Part shown: positions 7,902 through 15,393 of the stretch, piece after piece
How the letters are laid out: each line of letters begins with the position of its first letter
How positions within the stretch are numbered: the stretch's first letter is position 1
NCBI RefSeq assembly: GCF_002160985.1
Contig: NZ_NFLQ01000027.1
Span: 1 to 33,740, forward strand
Origin: Lachnoclostridium sp. An118
GTDB lineage: Bacteria; Bacillota; Clostridia; Lachnospirales; Lachnospiraceae
Length of the DNA: 33,740 nt
Reading direction: 5' to 3'
Program-made: the position numbers and the translations under genes
The notes under the pieces: generated by a model
Databases searched by the model: none
What the model saw: the letters and a program-made list of their open reading frames with translations, nothing else
Told to the model about the DNA's origin: nothing

Positions 7902-9023
7902 CTAGCTCCGGATTTCCAAAAGCTTGGCCTTCAGGTCTCCCTCCAGGCGTCCGATCTCCGCCTCCGCGGCGCGCCGCTTCTCCCGGCCCTCCTGCTGTAT
8001 CTTCATCACCTCGTCCAGGGTGGAGATGAGGGCCTCGTTGGTCGTCTTCAGCGTCTCCATGTCCACAATACCCCGCTCCGACTCCCGGGCAGACTCTATG
8101 GTGGCCATCTTCAGCCGCTCCGCATTCTTCTTCAGCAGCTCGTTCGTCATGTCCGTCACCTCCCGCTGGGCCTGGGCCGCCTGGGCGGAGTGCTCCACTC
8201 CCAGGGCCAGCACCATCTGGCTCTTCCAGAGGGGCACTGTGTTGACAATGGTGGACTGTATCTTCTCCACCATCTGGGTGTCGTTGTTCTGGACAAGGCG
8301 GATCTGGGGCGCTGTCTGGATGGCTATCATCCTTGTCAGCTCCAGGTCGTGGACCTTCTTCTCAAACCGCTCGCACATGGACTCCAGGTCCCTGGCCGCC
8401 TGGATGTCCTCCGCAAGCCCGGTTGCGTTGGCCTTCTGCACAAGGGCCGGGAGCTGGACGTTCCTGGTATCCTCCAGCTTCTTTTTTCCCGCCGCGATGT
8501 AGATGGACAGCTCTCTGAAATACTCCAGGTTCTGTCCATACATCTTGTCCAGTATGGCAGCGTCCTTCAAAAGCTGTCTCTGGTAGCCCTCCAGCGTCTC
8601 GCATATCCTGGAAATGTTGGCCTCCGCCTTCTCGTACCTGGCCTTCAGCGCTGTCACCTTGTTGGCGCTCTTCTTGAAAAAGCCGAAGAAGCCCTTTGTC
8701 TCCTCCTCGTCAAAATCCCGCAGTTCTGTCACCACGCCGGACAGCAGGTCTCCGATCTCTCCCAGGTCCTTTGTGCGCACATTTTCCAGCGCCTTCTCGG
8801 AGAAATCCGCCATCTTCTTCTGCACGCCGGCTCCGTACTGGAGCACAGCCCCGGAGTCGTACAGATCGATCTGCCGGGCATACTCTGCCGCCATCTTTTT
8901 CTCCTCTTCTGTGAGGACCGTATCCTGGGCACTGCCCTGCACCTCCCCCTGGCCCGCACCTGCAAAGGGATCTTCCGGAGCCCCCATTCCCTGTCCTGTG
9001 GTCATTGTAAATCCGTCGCTCAT
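7902..9023 (-). CDS. Toxic anion resistance (TelA/KlaA) family protein
   Basis: A 373-residue, largely helical cytoplasmic protein of the TelA family (YaaN in Bacillus subtilis). Recognisable parts are the central helices around YEKAEANISRICETLEGYQRQLLKD and the conserved stretch IQTAPQIRLVQNNDTQMVEKIQSTIVNTVPLWKSQM at about residues 235-270. Family members were first linked to tellurite resistance, but many chromosomal copies act in envelope stress, and their biochemical activity is not settled. The first 40 residues are low-complexity. The start codon is three bases after the xpaC stop, and AAAGGAA lies inside the end of xpaC, so the two are co-transcribed. The same pairing is found in B. 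subtilis. Confidence 0.9.
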   Translation of the reverse strand: MSDGFTMTTGQGMGAPEDPFAGAGQGEVQGSAQDTVLTEEEKKMAAEYARQIDLYDSGAVLQYGAGVQKKMADFSEKALENVRTKDLGEIGDLLSGVVTELRDFDEEETKGFFGFFKKSANKVTALKARYEKAEANISRICETLEGYQRQLLKDAAILDKMYGQNLEYFRELSIYIAAGKKKLEDTRNVQLPALVQKANATGLAEDIQAARDLESMCERFEKKVHDLELTRMIAIQTAPQIRLVQNNDTQMVEKIQSTIVNTVPLWKSQMVLALGVEHSAQAAQAQREVTDMTNELLKKNAERLKMATIESARESERGIVDMETLKTTNEALISTLDEVMKIQQEGREKRRAAEAEIGRLEGDLKAKLLEIRS

Positions 9024-9026
9024 AGT

Positions 9027-10331
9027 CTATTCCTTTCTCTTCCATCCGTCTTCTGTCAGACCCTCCTGGGCCAGCATGGTCTCCAGCACGGAGATGTCTG
9101 AGCTGATATCCCAGGCCACATCCTCAAAGAGGCTGTCCAGAAGCTTTTCAAATGCTATATTCAACGTGTCCAGTGTCTTCTCGATCTCTTCCTTTGCCTG
9201 GCGGATGTTCTCACCCGCCTCAGGCTGGGCATCCAGCTGCTCATAGGCCTCCAGGAGCTTGACCGTGGTGGGCAGATAGTACTCCATCAGCTTTTTGATG
9301 TCGTCCACCGCGTCCGGGTCCGCCTCCACCCGGTCGAAAATGCGGCGCACCAGAAGCTCGATGCGGTCTATCTTCCGGGAAATCTCCACACCGGGAATGG
9401 CGTCATTGCACTCCCGTATCTTATCCACATACCATCTTCCCTTCTCGATGACCCGCTGCACCTCCGGCGTATGTCCGGAGGCCCCGCTGTCCTGTCCGTC
9501 CTGCCGTCCGCTCTGCTGTCCCTCCTTCTGCCGCTCTGTCTCCATCTGCTGCTGTTCCCGGCGGAGCTGCTGGATCCTTCTGTACTCCTCATAGGCCGCG
9601 TCCGTCACCATGAGGCAGGCTCCCTGCTCGTCCATGTGCCCCTGGAGGAACCACCGGTCCGCTATCATCCTCCGCAGGTCCTTTACGATCCTTTTGGGCT
9701 TCTCTCCGGTCCTCTGGGCAATGTCGGATATATTGCAGTAGGCCCGTCCCTGCAGCGCCTCCACATATCCGCGGAACCGTTTTGCCCGGCCTCTCATGCC
9801 CTTTCCCTTGCAGGCCATCCAGATACCGGCGGCCGCCAGGCAGGCCAGCACGAAGAAGGCGCCCGCCTCAGCCCCTCCAAAGCCGGTCACAAGGGTGGCC
9901 GCCGCGCCGGCGATAGCCGTGCATACGCAGGAGAAGGTAAAGAAAACTCCCACTGCCAGCAGCACCGCCCCTGCCAGGGCTGTCCCCCCTTTTCTGGCAA
10001 ACAGGACCGGCGGCTTCGTCCGCCTCTGCCTCATCTGCCTTCCCGCAAATCCACCGTTCCCCTGGCCCGTCTGATATCCCTGGCCTTCCCAGGAGCCCCG
10101 GGGACCGCCAAAGCCGCCAGGATCCCCGAAACTGCCAGGGCCCTCAGGCCCCATGCCCGGTCCCGGGCCGGGTCCCCCCGGCCCGCGGCGGATATTTTCC
10201 CGCAGATTAAAAATGGCATCATTGACTGTGTTTGAAATTGTTTCATTCAGCTTCTGAAAATCCTGGGAGTCCACTGCATCCTGCACGATATCCCGGATGT
10301 CCCGGCCCCATCTTTCCCAATCCTGGTTCAC
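9027..10331 (-). CDS. xpaC: XpaC-like protein (5-bromo-4-chloroindolyl phosphate hydrolysis family), membrane-associated
   Basis: A 434-residue protein. After an amphipathic N-terminal helix comes a Gly/Pro-rich segment (about residues 48-80), then two or three hydrophobic segments (about 115-170, with LAGAVLLAVGVFFTF and FFVLACLAAAGIW), a winged-helix-like segment (NISDIAQRTGEKPKRIVKDLRRMI region), a Gln-rich linker, and a C-terminal helical XpaC domain (about 280-430). XpaC was named for hydrolysis of a chromogenic phosphate, but its physiological role is unclear. GTG at 10331 is preferred to a TTG ten codons upstream because AGGAGG sits six bases before it. It is the first gene of the operon with the TelA-family gene. 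Confidence 0.82.
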   Translation of the reverse strand: MNQDWERWGRDIRDIVQDAVDSQDFQKLNETISNTVNDAIFNLRENIRRGPGGPGPGPGMGPEGPGSFGDPGGFGGPRGSWEGQGYQTGQGNGGFAGRQMRQRRTKPPVLFARKGGTALAGAVLLAVGVFFTFSCVCTAIAGAAATLVTGFGGAEAGAFFVLACLAAAGIWMACKGKGMRGRAKRFRGYVEALQGRAYCNISDIAQRTGEKPKRIVKDLRRMIADRWFLQGHMDEQGACLMVTDAAYEEYRRIQQLRREQQQMETERQKEGQQSGRQDGQDSGASGHTPEVQRVIEKGRWYVDKIRECNDAIPGVEISRKIDRIELLVRRIFDRVEADPDAVDDIKKLMEYYLPTTVKLLEAYEQLDAQPEAGENIRQAKEEIEKTLDTLNIAFEKLLDSLFEDVAWDISSDISVLETMLAQEGLTEDGWKRKE

Positions 10332-10418
10332 CTGTATCCTCCTGTTCTCCCCGCGCCTCAAAAGGCCTGAGCAGCCTTTCCCGGGAAGATCATGCTCTTG
10401 ATCTTACGCTATGTGAAA

Positions 10419-10447
10419 ATTATATAGCATATGGTGAAAAACTGCAA
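10419..10447 (-). promoter_or_regulatory. Promoter of the xpaC-telA operon
   Basis: On the minus strand TTGCAG (10447-10442) and TATAAT (10424-10419) are separated by 17 bases. On the plus strand the same A+T tract also gives TTGATC (10398-10403), 17 bases, TATATA (10421-10426), a possible overlapping divergent promoter. Confidence 0.7.
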
Positions 10448-10477
10448 TCGCAACCTCTCCCGGATATGCCCCGGATG

Positions 10478-10486
10478 TGCTATACT
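10478..10486 (+). promoter_or_regulatory. Extended -10 promoter ahead of the small Cys-rich gene
   Basis: TGCTATACT is an extended -10 element about 75 bases upstream of the 47-residue gene. No good -35 box is seen at the usual distance. Confidence 0.4.
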
Positions 10487-10558
10487 TGGACTATACAGAT
10501 ATACAAAGACATGTATATTGTTATAAAAGAAAGATGGATCATGAAGAAGAGGTGATAT

Positions 10559-10702
10559 ATGATAGGCAAACAGCTGTCCTGCATTGACTGTGCTGCAAAA
10601 AGCTGTCTGAAGGGGGACAACCCGGCGGCCGCTCTCTACACCGCCAGATCCTATTATTCCAGGCTTTTCCAGGAGGAAGAGAAGGAGGGTGAGAACGCAT
10701 GA
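10559..10702 (+). CDS. Small Cys-rich protein (47 residues), coupled to the pentapeptide-repeat gene
   Basis: A short open frame encodes 47 residues starting MIGKQLSCIDCAAKSCLKGD. It has three Cys in a C-x2-C-x4-C pattern and an acidic tail (FQEEEKEGENA). AGAGGTGAT just upstream is a good ribosome-binding site, and the stop codon TGA overlaps the ATG of the next gene (ATGA), typical of translational coupling. The Cys pattern could hold a metal or form a disulfide, but function is unknown and I do not recognise the family. The coupling and the ribosome-binding site are the main evidence that it is real. Confidence 0.65.
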   Translation: MIGKQLSCIDCAAKSCLKGDNPAAALYTARSYYSRLFQEEEKEGENA

Positions 10703-11400
10703 TCACACTGACATCAGAGACTCTGAGAGAAAAATTAAAAGAGCGAAAAGAGGGGGAGCTTTTGAACCTGCGGGATATGGAGCTGTCCGACGCGGACCTG
10801 TCGGGCTGGGACCTGTCCTGGGTGGACTTCTCCCTGACCAGCTTCCACCGCGTCTCCTTTGACCACGCGGACATGCACAGCTGCGCCGTGGAAAACGCTC
10901 TCTTTGACGACTGCAGCTTCCGGGGCACCAATTTCCGCCAGGCTGATCTAAAGGGCGCCGCCATGCGCTACGACGACCTGTCCGGAGCGGACATCTCCGG
11001 GGCCAACCTGTTCAGCGCCGTGCTGGAGCACGCCAACCTGACCGGCGTCATCTCCGATGAGAACACAAAGTTCTTCCGCCTCTACTGTCCGGAAAAGGGG
11101 GCTTTCCTTGGCTACAAGAAATGCTTCAACAATCGGCTCGTCCAGCTCCTCATCCCGGCTGACGCCAAGCGCACCTCCGCCACCATGAACTCCTGCCGGT
11201 GCAGCAAGGCAAAGGTGCTCTCCATCAAGAGCTTTGACTACAAGGAGGAGTACGACGAGGCCTGGTCCCTTGTGGACGAGAACTTCGTCTATCGGAAGGG
11301 CCAGTGGGTAGAAGTGCCGGACTTTAACGAGGACCGGTGGATGGACTCCACCACAGGGATCCATTTCTGGCTGACAAGAGAAGAAGCGAAGGCATACTGA
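10699..11400 (+). CDS. Pentapeptide-repeat protein with a C-terminal DUF5758-like domain
   Basis: A 233-residue protein. Residues about 20-125 contain repeated A(D/N)LxG-type five-residue units (for example DADLSGWDLSWVDF, GADISGANLF, HANLTGV), which fold into a right-handed square beta-helix. The C-terminal half (about 130-233) contains V-L-S-I-K-S-F, F-V-Y-R-K-G-Q-W-V and the closing GIHFWLTREEAKAY, which fits the DUF5758 domain often fused to such repeats. Some pentapeptide proteins mimic DNA and protect gyrase, but most have no known role, and none is claimed here. The start overlaps the stop of the upstream 47-residue gene. Confidence 0.85.
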   Translation: MITLTSETLREKLKERKEGELLNLRDMELSDADLSGWDLSWVDFSLTSFHRVSFDHADMHSCAVENALFDDCSFRGTNFRQADLKGAAMRYDDLSGADISGANLFSAVLEHANLTGVISDENTKFFRLYCPEKGAFLGYKKCFNNRLVQLLIPADAKRTSATMNSCRCSKAKVLSIKSFDYKEEYDEAWSLVDENFVYRKGQWVEVPDFNEDRWMDSTTGIHFWLTREEAKAY

Positions 11401-11416
11401 TGTGCCTTCGCTTCTT
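11381..11416. repeat. Perfect 14-bp inverted repeat spanning the pentapeptide-gene stop codon
   Basis: AAGAAGCGAAGGCA (11381-11394) and TGCCTTCGCTTCTT (11403-11416) flank an eight-base loop containing the TGA stop. There is little T run after it, so it may act as a weak terminator or an mRNA 3'-end stabiliser. Confidence 0.55.
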
Positions 11417-11455
11417 TCACACTTCTTGACTCTGTCAAAGACAGGCTTACCTTTT

Positions 11456-12097
11456 TCATATAAACATCCCCGCCCTGTCCGTCTCTTGGATCCATGCCCG
11501 GGCAACAATCTCTGCCCCCTCTCTGGTCAGATGGATACCATCCGCCGTGAGCCTTTGATAGCCGCTCCTCTCCGCCTCCCGGTTCAGCAGATTGTGGAGA
11601 GGGATAAAAAGAGCTCGATGCTCCGCCGCTATTTTCCGCTCCGTCTCCTCTATTTCCTGTATGACTGGTATCCACCTGCTATATTCCAGAGGCTGCGGAA
11701 AGATAAAAGGGCCCATACAGACAAGACGTGCCTCTGTCTCCTGCTGGATCCGACCAAGCAGCGCCCGGTAATATTCCGCAAAGCATATCTCCTCCGGCGT
11801 CCGCCCTGTGCTCATGCACACAGCAGCATCATTGCTTCCTATCAGGATACTGACCACATCCGGCCTGCGACTCAGACAGTCATACTCCAGCATCCGCAGA
11901 AGCCCCTGCACGGTAAAGCCGTCATGCCCCCCATTGCGGATGTCCGTTCGCCCTGGCATCCGCATCCGAAGGATATCTGCGATCTGCCGCACATACCCGT
12001 CCCCCAGACAAGGGTCTCCCGAATTTCCCGGATAAAGATTATGGTCCGCATCTGTAATGCTGTCACCCAGAAAGATTATTTTCACTTTATCTCTCAA
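11456..12097 (-). CDS. SGNH/GDSL-type hydrolase (lipase/esterase-like)
   Basis: With a TTG start at 12097 the protein has 213 residues, the usual size for an SGNH hydrolase. Block I is FLGDSITDAD with the nucleophile Ser13. A Gly is present in NGGHDGFTVQGLL, block III is the SILIGSNDA segment, and block V is the DGIHLT segment with the catalytic Asp-x-x-His. These enzymes deacylate esters; acetyl groups on sugars or peptidoglycan are common substrates, but the substrate here is unknown. No signal peptide is seen. The frame remains open to 12253, but that would overlap the kinase gene and cross a terminator; TTG at 12097 has GGAAGGAG nine bases upstream. Confidence 0.82.
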   Translation of the reverse strand: MRDKVKIIFLGDSITDADHNLYPGNSGDPCLGDGYVRQIADILRMRMPGRTDIRNGGHDGFTVQGLLRMLEYDCLSRRPDVVSILIGSNDAAVCMSTGRTPEEICFAEYYRALLGRIQQETEARLVCMGPFIFPQPLEYSRWIPVIQEIEETERKIAAEHRALFIPLHNLLNREAERSGYQRLTADGIHLTREGAEIVARAWIQETDRAGMFI

Positions 12098-12152
12098 CCA
12101 CGTCAGCTCCTTCCATGTCAATCCCGGCCGTGTTTTCCCCGCAGATTTATCT

Positions 12153-12186
12153 AAAAAAAGAAAGCAGCACGTATCTGTCTGCTTTC
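12153..12186 (-). terminator. Terminator after the tyrosine kinase gene
   Basis: On the minus strand GAAAGCAG (12186-12179) pairs with CTGCTTTC (12167-12160) and is followed by seven T residues (12159-12153). Confidence 0.8.
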
Positions 12187-12212
12187 CCTGAAACGGCATG
12201 CTTTCTCTGCGG

Positions 12213-12920
12213 TCACTCCGCTGAATAATACTCTCCGTATCCCTTCTTGCCATAGTTTTTCCCGTAATACTTTGTGTAATATCCGCTCTGTTTTTTTCGG
12301 TCCACCTTTGTCAGGATCACTCCCAGGATAGAGCAGCCCGTCCCTTCCAGCTTCGCCTTGACCTCCTGTGCCAGACGGTACTTTGTCTTCGCAGACTCCA
12401 CCACGAGAATGGCTCCATCACATTGTCTGGCTACAATAGCCGAGTCTATTACCAGCCCAAGGGGCGGCGTGTCTATAATGATATAGTCGTAAACCTTTCG
12501 AAAGCTTTCCAGCATCCCTGAAAATCTGGCGCTGGAAAGAAGCTCCGTCGGGTTAGGTACAAGAGGGCCTGCCAGCAGCAGATGAAGCTTTGGCACATTG
12601 GTGGCCACCACCGCATCAGCAATGGTGCACTGTCCTGACAGGAAATGAGACAGCCCCTTGTCTGCCCCGCTGACCTGAAGCCTGGACACCATCACGGATT
12701 TTCTCATGTCAGCATCAATGAGGAGCACGTTCTTGTTCAGCTCCGCAAATGAAGCCGCAAGGGCAATGGCATTCCGCGTCTTTCCCTCTCCCGGCAGGCT
12801 GCTGGTAAACAGGATCACCTGCTTGTCGTCTCCGCAAAACTGCACATTCGTGCGCAGCGTCTTTACCTCCTCCCGTGTACCGTATGCAAATTCTGGTAAT
12901 TCGATGTTGATCCTCTTCAT
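12213..12920 (-). CDS. CpsD/CapB-type bacterial tyrosine kinase (BY-kinase)
   Basis: A 235-residue cytoplasmic ATPase-fold tyrosine kinase. Walker A is SSLPGEGKT (40-48), Walker A' is LLIDADMRK (66-74), and Walker B is YIIIDTPP (146-153). The C terminus has eight Tyr between residues 214 and 232, the autophosphorylation cluster. In Firmicutes this kinase is activated by a separate CpsC-type membrane protein and reversed by the CpsB phosphatase; both partners are encoded in this locus. The ATG overlaps the phosphatase stop (ATGA), with AGGAG upstream. The target pathway cannot be inferred because no polysaccharide biosynthesis enzymes are nearby. Confidence 0.92.
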   Translation of the reverse strand: MKRINIELPEFAYGTREEVKTLRTNVQFCGDDKQVILFTSSLPGEGKTRNAIALAASFAELNKNVLLIDADMRKSVMVSRLQVSGADKGLSHFLSGQCTIADAVVATNVPKLHLLLAGPLVPNPTELLSSARFSGMLESFRKVYDYIIIDTPPLGLVIDSAIVARQCDGAILVVESAKTKYRLAQEVKAKLEGTGCSILGVILTKVDRKKQSGYYTKYYGKNYGKKGYGEYYSAE

Positions 12921-13636
12921 TTTTTTCTCCTGTCATGCAAAATTTTTTCCGGATTTTCCTCGAAAATTCTGCGGGCATAATCCTCTCCGTATTTTTTGGT
13001 CACATACCGGGCACATTTCCCCAGATTTGGCCTGCGCCCCCTGTCATCATGAGCATCAGAAGCGATAAAGCTGACCAGATCAGACTCTATGAGATTCCTG
13101 CAGAAGCCTTTCATCCGTCCCCCGCGCTTTCCCATAACCGCAGATGCATTCACCTGTATCGCCGCTCCCAGCTCAGTCAGCTCTCTGACTCTCCGGCTGT
13201 CCCTGTGGCAGCATTCATACCTCTCCACATGGGCGATGACCGGCCTCCACCCCCGGGATCGAAGCTCGTATATATAATTTCTGATCGTCTGATACACATC
13301 GTCCGGAGCGAACTCCACAAGCACATGTGAAGAACCTGCCAGAGATGGTCTTTTCCCCTCCGCCAGCAGCCGGCTCATCTCCGGGCATCTGTAAAACTCG
13401 CATCCCAGGTACAGCCTGATCCTCCGCCTGCGGGCCATCTCCTTCAGGCCCCAGTAAAATCGCTCCACCCTCTCCGCAGAGGGTTCAAACATCTCCGGGT
13501 GAAAGTGGGGCGTCACTATGATCCTGTCCACCCCCTCCTCTCTCATCAGGTCGAGAAGCCTGCCTGCCTCTTTTATCGTACCGGGTCCGTCATCCACCCC
13601 CGGCAGGAGGTGACAGTGTATATCGGTCAGATGCAT
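12917..13636 (-). CDS. CpsB/CapC-type tyrosine-protein phosphatase (PHP domain)
   Basis: A 239-residue metal-dependent phosphatase of the PHP superfamily. Metal-ligand motifs include DIHCHLLPGVDDGP at the N terminus, TPHFHPE, and SDAHDD near the C terminus; VIAHVERY is another conserved His-containing segment. Members remove phosphate from the Tyr cluster of the partner BY-kinase, which is the next gene and overlaps it by four bases. The ATG at 13636 (MHLTDIHCH) was preferred to one six codons upstream because AAAGGA lies eight bases before it, whereas the upstream ATG lacks a ribosome-binding site. Confidence 0.9.
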   Translation of the reverse strand: MHLTDIHCHLLPGVDDGPGTIKEAGRLLDLMREEGVDRIIVTPHFHPEMFEPSAERVERFYWGLKEMARRRRIRLYLGCEFYRCPEMSRLLAEGKRPSLAGSSHVLVEFAPDDVYQTIRNYIYELRSRGWRPVIAHVERYECCHRDSRRVRELTELGAAIQVNASAVMGKRGGRMKGFCRNLIESDLVSFIASDAHDDRGRRPNLGKCARYVTKKYGEDYARRIFEENPEKILHDRRKK

Positions 13637-13687
13637 GGTCACAATCCTTTCCATAGTACAGAAAATCCGAGGCTATCCCCACAGAAG

Positions 13688-13727
13688 AAAAACTCTCCCA
13701 GGAGCCTTACTCCATGGAAGAGTTTTT
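13688..13727. terminator. Intrinsic terminator after the sortase substrate gene
   Basis: AAAAACTCTCCC (13688-13699) and GGAAGAGTTTTT (13716-13727) pair with one G-U, and an inner GGAG/CTCC helix extends the stem. Runs of A and T at both ends allow it to act on either strand. It separates the sortase/LCP/substrate genes from the phosphatase/kinase pair. Confidence 0.75.
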
Positions 13728-13738
13728 ATCGTTCCGCT

Positions 13739-14350
13739 CTATCGCTCCATAGATCTCTTCTTCATTCCGCAGGCCGCTGTCGCTGCCAGAAGTCCCAGAA
13801 GCGCAACTGCCGCAGCTGACTGTGCACTTGTCTTCGGAGAAACAGTTCCTCCTGTGAGCGTCGTCTTGTCCACCACAAAGGCTACTGGGGAAAGAGAAGC
13901 GAAGGTACCTGTCATTGTCCCCTCTCCCATAGTCGTTGGGATCTTCTCCCACTCGCTTCCTGTATAGTGAAGAATAGTTCCCCTGGTGGAAGCTGTCACA
14001 CCATTGACCTGAAATGTGATCGTAACAGGGAATTTCACCTGGGAGGCATCTCCCACTACCCTTGCTTCCACAATATCCAACACGATCATGTTCTCATTGT
14101 AATCAGCTCCCATGGCTGCCTGGAGCCCTTCTGCCGTGCGGAGCTGTGCCGCCGCTTCCGCATACTTGTCAGGAAGCTCTGTCACCTCGAGGAAACCACT
14201 GACGTCATTTCCGTCTGCATCCACTGCATTCGAAATCCCCCCAACCACAAAATCTGAGCCTGACGGGCTGGGTGCAGCAAACACAGTCATACCAAGACAC
14301 ATTACCACCGCCATCACAGCTGCTGCTGTTTTCAAGAATCTTGTTTTCAT
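13739..14350 (-). CDS. Exported protein with a C-terminal sortase signal (SPKTS), probable SrtB substrate
   Basis: A 203-residue precursor. The N-terminal signal peptide is FLKTAAAVMAVVMCLGMTVFA followed by A-P, a likely cleavage point near residue 25. The mature region (about 26-170) contains a probable beta-rich domain with no family I can name. The end is a sorting signal: SPKTS (171-175), a hydrophobic stretch of about 20 residues, and a basic tail (M-K-K-R-S). Class B sortases of Clostridioides difficile cut SPKTG-like sites, so a neighbouring SrtB-type enzyme is the natural partner. AGGAGG (14364-14359) supports the ATG. It has its own promoter, so it may be expressed more than the genes upstream. 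Confidence 0.8.
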   Translation of the reverse strand: MKTRFLKTAAAVMAVVMCLGMTVFAAPSPSGSDFVVGGISNAVDADGNDVSGFLEVTELPDKYAEAAAQLRTAEGLQAAMGADYNENMIVLDIVEARVVGDASQVKFPVTITFQVNGVTASTRGTILHYTGSEWEKIPTTMGEGTMTGTFASLSPVAFVVDKTTLTGGTVSPKTSAQSAAAVALLGLLAATAACGMKKRSMER

Positions 14351-14413
14351 TTCTCCAACCTCCTGTATTTTTATCCTTTATAGCTTGTATTTCCATTTCC
14401 TATTACGTTCAAG

Positions 14414-14422
14414 ATTATACCA
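14414..14422 (-). promoter_or_regulatory. Extended -10 promoter of the sortase substrate gene
   Basis: On the minus strand TGGTATAAT (14422-14414) is a consensus extended -10 box about 65 bases upstream of the start codon, partly abutting the end of the LCP gene. The -35 region is a T run and is weak. Confidence 0.6.
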
Positions 14423-14424
14423 CA

Positions 14425-15393
14425 TTATTTTTCAATAAAAAACTCTTTTATGATCAATTCCTGAACTTTTTCCGTATCCGTGACATACCAGGCCCGTCCA
14501 TCACGCTCTGTCACCTCTCCGGGCACTGTTTCTGTCTCTTCCTGGAACGAATAGTCCGCCAGCCCCGTGAGCTCCTCAGCCGAAAGATTTGTCGTCATAT
14601 AGGGTTCCATCTGCTGGTAGAGATCTGTCAGCTCCTGTGTGCTGAAGCCTCCCCCCGCCAGCATGGACAGAAGTGCCCTCATAAACTGGGACTGCCGCTC
14701 CATTCTCTGCTGGTTGCTGTCCAGCGCCTCCGAGTCCCTGCTCCTGACATATTTTTCCGCCTGCTCCCCGTTCAGTGTCAGGGAAGCACCCTCCTGAAAA
14801 GCCGGATCGATCCAGGTATAATCCTCCGGCACAGTGATAGGGATCCCCCCCGCCGCATCCACGGCAGCTCTTATACCATCCAGGGTCAGCGCAAGATAGC
14901 TGTCAATATCAATGCCTCCCAGAAGCTCCTCCACCTTCTGTACAGTCAGCCGGCAGCTCTTCTCCCGGCTGTCCCCAAAGGCATACTGGAGACAGATCTG
15001 TCCCTCCGTAGACATTACCTTTCTGCCGCTCTCGTCATAGACATCTATATCTACGGCTGAATCCCTGGATATCTGCAGGATCTTGGCTGTCTTTTCTTCG
15101 TTGTTCAGGATCAGAAGGTTCAGGCTGTCCGCCTGTCCCGCATCTCCTGTCTGCACTCCCACCTGGGCCGTGGACTCTGCATCCACCCCCATAAGGAGCA
15201 TCGCCTGTACATTCTGGTCTCTTCTGTACTCTTTTCCGTTATAGGTGATATACCGTCCCCCGGATTGCTCTGCCGGCTGAGCATCCGCCTCCTCCGCTTC
15301 CGGCTGACGTATAAAGGCCGTATATACAACAGCGCCCGCCAATACAAGGCATATGATCCCCAGTATTCCCAGTATGAGATTTTTATTTTTCAT
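14425..15393 (-). CDS. LytR-CpsA-Psr (LCP) family protein
   Basis: A 322-residue membrane protein: one N-terminal transmembrane helix (about residues 6-27), a short acidic linker, then the LCP domain (about 60-250). The domain shows MLLMGVDAE, ADSLNLLILN, KILQISRDSAVDID with the conserved Arg-Asp, and the later GGIPITVPEDYTW and L-N-G-E-Q-A-E-K-Y-V-R-S-R elements. LCP enzymes transfer undecaprenyl-phosphate-linked glycopolymers to peptidoglycan outside the membrane. It overlaps the sortase gene by 11 bases, so the two are coupled. The polymer it would attach is not encoded in this window. Confidence 0.88.
   Translation of the reverse strand: MKNKNLILGILGIICLVLAGAVVYTAFIRQPEAEEADAQPAEQSGGRYITYNGKEYRRDQNVQAMLLMGVDAESTAQVGVQTGDAGQADSLNLLILNNEEKTAKILQISRDSAVDIDVYDESGRKVMSTEGQICLQYAFGDSREKSCRLTVQKVEELLGGIDIDSYLALTLDGIRAAVDAAGGIPITVPEDYTWIDPAFQEGASLTLNGEQAEKYVRSRDSEALDSNQQRMERQSQFMRALLSMLAGGGFSTQELTDLYQQMEPYMTTNLSAEELTGLADYSFQEETETVPGEVTERDGRAWYVTDTEKVQELIIKEFFIEK

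Noticed and set aside
12098-12253. N-terminal extension of the SGNH hydrolase
   Set aside because: It would cross the kinase terminator and overlap the kinase gene; a TTG start at 12097 has a ribosome-binding site.
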